Shown: positions 7,265 through 9,781 of the stretch, piece by piece
Layout: each line of letters begins with the position of its first letter
How positions within the stretch are numbered: the stretch's first letter is position 1
DNA from: Nitrospirota bacterium
GTDB lineage: Bacteria; Nitrospirota_A; Leptospirillia; Leptospirillales; Leptospirillaceae
Direction: 5' to 3'
Length of the DNA: 9,781 nucleotides
NCBI GenBank assembly: GCA_021844645.1
Contig: JAKBTA010000049.1
Span: 1-9,781, forward strand
Program-made: the position numbers and the translations under genes
Notes under the pieces: model-generated
What the model saw: the letters and a program-made list of their open reading frames with translations, nothing else
Databases searched by the model: none
What the model was told of the DNA's origin: nothing

Positions 7265-7293
7265 ATACTAGCCGAATAGTGCCAAGAAGACAA
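7265..7293 (-). promoter_or_regulatory. Candidate promoter for the mdh-lptCAB-rpoN operon
   Basis: TTGTCT (7288-7293) and TAGTAT (7265-7270) are separated by exactly 17 bases, each matching the sigma-70 consensus at 4 of 6 positions. Transcription would start near 7258 and leave a leader of about 127 nt before mdh. It is the best pair I found upstream of mdh, but other weak matches exist. Confidence 0.35.
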
Positions 7294-7325
7294 GGACAAA
7301 AACAGATCTCCCCATCCCCACCATA

Positions 7326-7357
7326 GGAAAAAAGACAAGTGAGACCTTGTTTTTTCC
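7326..7357. repeat. A/T-rich imperfect palindrome, terminator-like in both directions
   Basis: GGAAAAA and TTTTTCC form the outer arms, ACAAG and CTTGT the inner arms, around a TGAGAC loop with a 2-nt bulge. A run of T follows the inner stem on either strand, as in weak bidirectional terminators, but the inner stem is only 5 bp and no gene ends nearby. Confidence 0.4.
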
Positions 7358-7424
7358 TGAAAAAGATCAAAGAGGCTCATGGACCTGAAAATCGTGCGAT
7401 GGACAGGAGATGAAACGGTCATTC

Positions 7425-7462
7425 CGGACTGCCATTATGACAAGAATCATAATGGCAGTCCG
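7425..7462. repeat. Perfect 16-bp inverted repeat with 6-nt loop
   Basis: CGGACTGCCATTATGA (7425-7440) is matched exactly by its reverse complement TCATAATGGCAGTCCG (7447-7462) around CAAGAA. No T-tract follows on either strand, so it is not an ordinary terminator. It lies between the two divergent promoter candidates, about 73 bp upstream of the plus-strand -35. It could be an operator, an RNA hairpin or a small mobile palindrome. Confidence 0.85.
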
Positions 7463-7476
7463 CTCCGCATGGGAGA

Positions 7477-7641
7477 ATGGAAACAAGATTCAGCAACCTG
7501 TTTGAACATGGACCCGGAACCCCAAAAACAATGCTTGTTTTCCATCGTCTTTTCATCCATAATAAACCGGTCATGGGATGGTGGATTGAATCATTCCGAA
7601 TCATGGGCGATGGGGTTCGCCTGAACGGCAGCGGTGTTTGA
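7477..7641 (+). CDS. Doubtful 54-codon ORF upstream of the small membrane protein
   Basis: An open frame runs from ATG 7477 to TGA 7641 (METRFSNLFEHG ... IMGDGVRLNGSGV), with a protein-like composition including VMGWWIESFRIM. Its end overlaps the GTG at 7634 of the next ORF by 8 bases, which would suit coupling. Against it, GGGAG is only 1 nt from the ATG, there is no recognisable family, and the best plus-strand promoter lies inside it. It may be a real small gene, a remnant of a longer gene, or chance. I do not recognise it. Confidence 0.25.
   Translation: METRFSNLFEHGPGTPKTMLVFHRLFIHNKPVMGWWIESFRIMGDGVRLNGSGV
7535..7563 (+). promoter_or_regulatory. Candidate promoter for the emr-like operon
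   Basis: TTGTTT (7535-7540) and CATAAT (7558-7563) are spaced by 17 bases. The -10 matches the consensus at 5 of 6 positions. Transcription would start near 7570, about 65-120 nt before the possible starts of the small membrane protein, and would cover the whole plus-strand operon. Confidence 0.45.
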
Positions 7642-7642
7642 T

Positions 7643-7945
7643 ATGACACCGGATGATGATGACCCCTACTTTAAAAAAGTAGGGGGAGCTGTGCTATTCG
7701 ATGATGGTTTTTTCAAGATTCTTCTTCTGTCTTCCTTCTTTCTGGTCTGGTTCCTCGAATCATTGATCAGGGCACCCGAAAAGTCTTCCCATAAACAGAA
7801 AATGGCCTTTCTCGCATTCATCAGGACACAGCCACTTCGTTGTCTGGCCGCATTCTTTTTACTTGTCTTTCTCGCCTTTGAATCCTCCTTTGACTGGCCA
7901 GAGTTCTCTTTTACCAATCTCCCTTATCCATTGGTTTCCAGATGA
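7643..7945 (+). CDS. Small two-helix membrane protein of unknown function, coupled to emrB
   Basis: About 100 residues with an acidic N-terminus (MTPDDDDPYFKK), a first hydrophobic helix (FFKILLLSSFFLVWFLESLI), a basic stretch (APEKSSHKQK) and a second helix (CLAAFFLLVFLAF), then a short tail. The charge pattern suggests a hairpin inner-membrane protein. Its TGA overlaps the ATG of the MFS gene (ATGA, 7942-7945), which strongly suggests that it is truly translated and works with the pump or controls its translation. The start is unclear: GTG 7634, ATG 7643 (used here) or GTG 7691, which has an AGGGGG ribosome-site-like stretch 4 nt upstream and would give 84 residues. I recognise no family. 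It may be an accessory subunit, but that is inference only. Confidence 0.6.
   Translation: MTPDDDDPYFKKVGGAVLFDDGFFKILLLSSFFLVWFLESLIRAPEKSSHKQKMAFLAFIRTQPLRCLAAFFLLVFLAFESSFDWPEFSFTNLPYPLVSR
7663..7685 (+). repeat. 10-bp hairpin at the 5' end of the small membrane ORF
   Basis: CCCCTACTTT (7663-7672) pairs perfectly with AAAGTAGGGG (7676-7685) around a 3-nt loop. The 3' arm contains most of the AGGGGG that would be the ribosome site for the GTG at 7691, so the hairpin could mask it. No T-tract follows, so it is not a normal terminator. Confidence 0.65.
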
Positions 7946-9468
7946 GACTCTCCCCATTTTTTTCCAGTCGGGAAATCTCCCCATGGCTTGTCCTGGCCAC
8001 AGTTATCCTTGGCGTGGGAATGCCTCTTGCCGACACAACGATCACCAATGTCGGACGTGTCTTCATCGTGAGCACACTGGGTGTCACCAGCTATGAGGCA
8101 GGATGGCTCACTGCAAGCTATAGCCTGGCTCTTGCTGTCGGCGTTCCGCTCTCTCATCGTCTCAGGGGATTTCTTGAAGAAAAGGATCTTTACTCCGGAG
8201 CGATTCTGATCTTTATGTTGGGATCCCTGTGCATGGCCGGTTCCGTCAATTTTACGGAAGCGATGCTGAGCCGGGGCATTGAGGGTCTATCCGCAGGGAT
8301 ACTCCTTCCTCTTGCACCCATATTGATTCAGGAATCTTTTCCGGAAAATCTGAGGTCCCTTGCCATGTCCTACTTTGCGCTTTTTGGAGCCGTATGGGTC
8401 ACTCTGGGGCCCACAATCGGGGGATTTATCATCGACAATCCCGGATGGCAGTGGGCCTTCGCAATCAATATCCCCATCGGATTTCTGGCCATATTTTTTG
8501 CACAGGCGTTTCTTTCGAACCACCCGAGACAAGACCCCCGAAGATTTGACGGGACAGGATTTGTCTTGATGGCAACATCCCTTGGATGCCTTTTTACCGG
8601 GTTCATGCGGGCAGAATGGGTCGGATGGCACTCTTCTGGAACGGGGTTTCTCCTTTTTTCCGGACTTTTATTGTTTTTTCTCTTCTGGATCTGGTCCGCG
8701 CTCTCAAGAGATCCCATCCTTCCGACAGAAGTTTTGAGAAAACCTCTATTCATCGGGATTCTTGCGATCGTATTCATGCAGTCCACACAAAGCTTTGGAA
8801 GACTCTATCTTCTGGCACCGTTTCTCGAAAAAAACTACCATTTCATGGCTCATGATGCCGGAGCCCTGGTGGCTGTCGGAGCCCTTACCGAAATCCTTCT
8901 GTCCCTTTCCTTTCTCTTCTCCCGATTTTTAGCGGGCAAGTGGGCAATTCTCCTCACAACAGGCTGCATTCTCGTCTCCATTTCCAATATCGATTTTCTA
9001 TTTCTTCCGGCAACAGGATTCAGCCTCTCCTTTATTGTCAAATCCCAATTGATCTTTGGAGCGGGGCTGGCATTGACACAAATCTCGCTTCCACCTCTTG
9101 CATCAAAGCTCTTTCCTCAAAGCAAGGTCCGGGCCGCAACAACCTATCTTCTTTTTGCCCAATTCATTGGAGGTGCATGGGGGACAATGCTTGGAAGACA
9201 TCTGGTCCTCCATGTAAAACCTGTCTTTTCACAGATGTTACCCCAGCTCTCCACACACAGGATGGGCCATTCCGACATATTTCTTGCGGATAGGCTCGCC
9301 CAGTCCTATACATCCAACATCATCTTTTATGACCTTGGAATTATTGGCCTTATCGGAGCTTTTCTGGCATTTGTCCTCATTTTTTTCCTATCTGAGAAAA
9401 GGGTGGGAGAAAGCGATCGCAAGGAAAAAGAAACACTGGCAGGTTTGCCGGCCAACGGCAAAAGATAA
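7942..9468 (+). CDS. EmrB-like MFS multidrug exporter (DHA2 family, 14 TMS)
   Basis: This 508-residue inner-membrane proton-drug antiporter extends to about 14 hydrophobic helices. Family marks are ADTTITNV in the first helix (30-37), GWLTASYSLALAVGVPL (54-70), RGIEGLSAGILLPL (111-124), motif C TLGPTIGGF (154-162), and WQWAFAINIPIGF (169-181). A large loop before the last helix (GRHLVLHVKPVFSQML ... SNIIFYD) is typical of EmrB. The usual motif A between helices 2 and 3 is badly degraded (PLSHRLRGFLEEKD). The start ATG 7942 has a poor ribosome site but overlaps the upstream stop, so it is probably coupled. The emrA-like gene follows 47 nt downstream, although emrA usually comes first in enterobacteria. 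Substrate cannot be told from sequence. The tail is basic and cytoplasmic. Confidence 0.92.
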   Translation: MRLSPFFSSREISPWLVLATVILGVGMPLADTTITNVGRVFIVSTLGVTSYEAGWLTASYSLALAVGVPLSHRLRGFLEEKDLYSGAILIFMLGSLCMAGSVNFTEAMLSRGIEGLSAGILLPLAPILIQESFPENLRSLAMSYFALFGAVWVTLGPTIGGFIIDNPGWQWAFAINIPIGFLAIFFAQAFLSNHPRQDPRRFDGTGFVLMATSLGCLFTGFMRAEWVGWHSSGTGFLLFSGLLLFFLFWIWSALSRDPILPTEVLRKPLFIGILAIVFMQSTQSFGRLYLLAPFLEKNYHFMAHDAGALVAVGALTEILLSLSFLFSRFLAGKWAILLTTGCILVSISNIDFLFLPATGFSLSFIVKSQLIFGAGLALTQISLPPLASKLFPQSKVRAATTYLLFAQFIGGAWGTMLGRHLVLHVKPVFSQMLPQLSTHRMGHSDIFLADRLAQSYTSNIIFYDLGIIGLIGAFLAFVLIFFLSEKRVGESDRKEKETLAGLPANGKR

Positions 9469-9515
9469 GAAACAGAAATCACTTAAAATCGAATCATGAC
9501 CAGGGAGAGATCAGA

Positions 9516-9781
9516 ATGGCCGAAGAAAGTCAGAATCACAGTCCGGAAAAACGAAGCAGTCTTTTCTCTTTTGCCGTGATCACCCCCCTTTTGGGTTTTC
9601 TTCTGACAGTTCTGTGGGGAATCAGCCACTGGTACGGAGAGACCCGCTACGTATCCTCTGATGACGCCTATGTACAGGGAAAGATCACTTACGTCTCCTC
9701 AAGGCAACCCGGACGGCTGATCGGACTCGCAGTCAACGAGGGTGATCCAGTCCAGTTTGGAGAGATTCTTGCCACGATCGA
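9516..9781 (+). CDS. EmrA/HlyD-type membrane fusion protein, N-terminal part (cut by window edge)
   Basis: The first 88 residues of a periplasmic adaptor are present and the gene runs off the right edge. A short Lys/Ser-rich cytoplasmic start is followed by one membrane helix (about 18-38, SFAVITPLLGFLLTVLWGI), then the family signature SSDDAYVQG (47-55) and the first half of a biotinyl-lipoyl-like domain (VSSRQPGRLIGLAVNEGDPVQFGEIL, given in part). EmrA proteins link the MFS pump to a TolC-type outer-membrane channel. ATG 9516 is chosen because GGGAG lies 8 nt upstream. It shares the operon with the MFS gene. The channel gene is not in view and may lie downstream. Confidence 0.9.
   Translation, partial: MAEESQNHSPEKRSSLFSFAVITPLLGFLLTVLWGISHWYGETRYVSSDDAYVQGKITYVSSRQPGRLIGLAVNEGDPVQFGEILATI

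Larger units (their letters stand above)
7132..7633. other. Divergent intergenic region between mdh and the emr-like operon
   Basis: These roughly 500 bases separate the minus-strand block from the plus-strand transporter genes. They contain the mdh ribosome site and promoter candidate, an A/T-rich imperfect palindrome (7326-7357), a perfect 16-bp inverted repeat (7425-7462), a plus-strand promoter candidate (7535-7563), a 10-bp-spaced pair of GAATCAT (7588-7604) and one doubtful short ORF. I found no tRNA, insertion sequence or regulator gene. Confidence 0.6.

Noticed and set aside
7144..7422. 92-codon minus-strand ORF just upstream of mdh
   Set aside because: Composition is unlike a normal soluble or membrane protein, it runs through the mdh promoter candidate and the A/T palindrome, and it lacks a ribosome site.
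7379..7624. 81-codon plus-strand ORF spanning the 16-bp palindrome
   Set aside because: It crosses the inverted repeat and the exporter promoter, and its sequence is not protein-like.
7419..7649. 76-codon minus-strand ORF over the intergenic region
   Set aside because: It covers the palindrome and is antisense to more plausible plus-strand signals; no motif is seen.
9444..9462. Hairpin TTTGCCG/CGGCAAA at the end of the MFS gene, considered as a terminator
   Set aside because: It lies inside the coding sequence, no T-tract follows, and the adaptor gene continues in the same operon.

Overview
The window is about half GC and comes from a diderm, LPS-making bacterium. It carries lptC, lptA and lptB (LPS export to the outer membrane), a lipoprotein and an EmrAB-type envelope pump. 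The gene style (rpoN/LPS cluster, LDH-like malate dehydrogenase, frequent TTG starts) would fit Nitrospirota such as Leptospirillum, but that is an impression only, because no rRNA or other taxonomic marker is present.

Positions 1-7131 form a dense block that reads entirely on the minus strand. In transcription order it holds malate dehydrogenase (mdh), lptC, lptA, lptB, rpoN (sigma-54), a 320-bp gap, long-form hpf, rapZ, a small lipoprotein, and the start of aroC (chorismate synthase, cut by the window edge). lptA through rpoN are joined by overlaps of 1 to about 32 bases, and rapZ, the lipoprotein and aroC by 4-base overlaps (ATGA, TTGA). The lptC-lptA-lptB-rpoN-hpf-(ptsN)-rapZ order is the well-known rpoN neighbourhood, but ptsN and npr are absent here. 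The rpoN-hpf gap contains a TTGACA-type promoter candidate, several hairpins and short direct repeats, so hpf-rapZ-lipoprotein-aroC may be a separately controlled sub-operon.

Positions 7132-7642 are a divergent intergenic region. It has a candidate minus-strand promoter for mdh, an A/T-rich imperfect palindrome, a perfect 16-bp inverted repeat with a 6-nt loop (7425-7462), a candidate plus-strand promoter (7535-7563) and a doubtful 54-codon ORF.

Positions 7634-9781 read on the plus strand. A small two-helix membrane protein of unknown function overlaps the start of a 14-helix DHA2-family MFS exporter (EmrB-like) by ATGA. The membrane-fusion partner (EmrA/HlyD-like) follows and runs off the right edge. 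Together the last two would form the inner-membrane and periplasmic parts of a tripartite exporter. The most unusual items are the small membrane protein with a hairpin over its likely translation start, the 16-bp palindrome, and the Met-rich lipoprotein coupled between rapZ and aroC.
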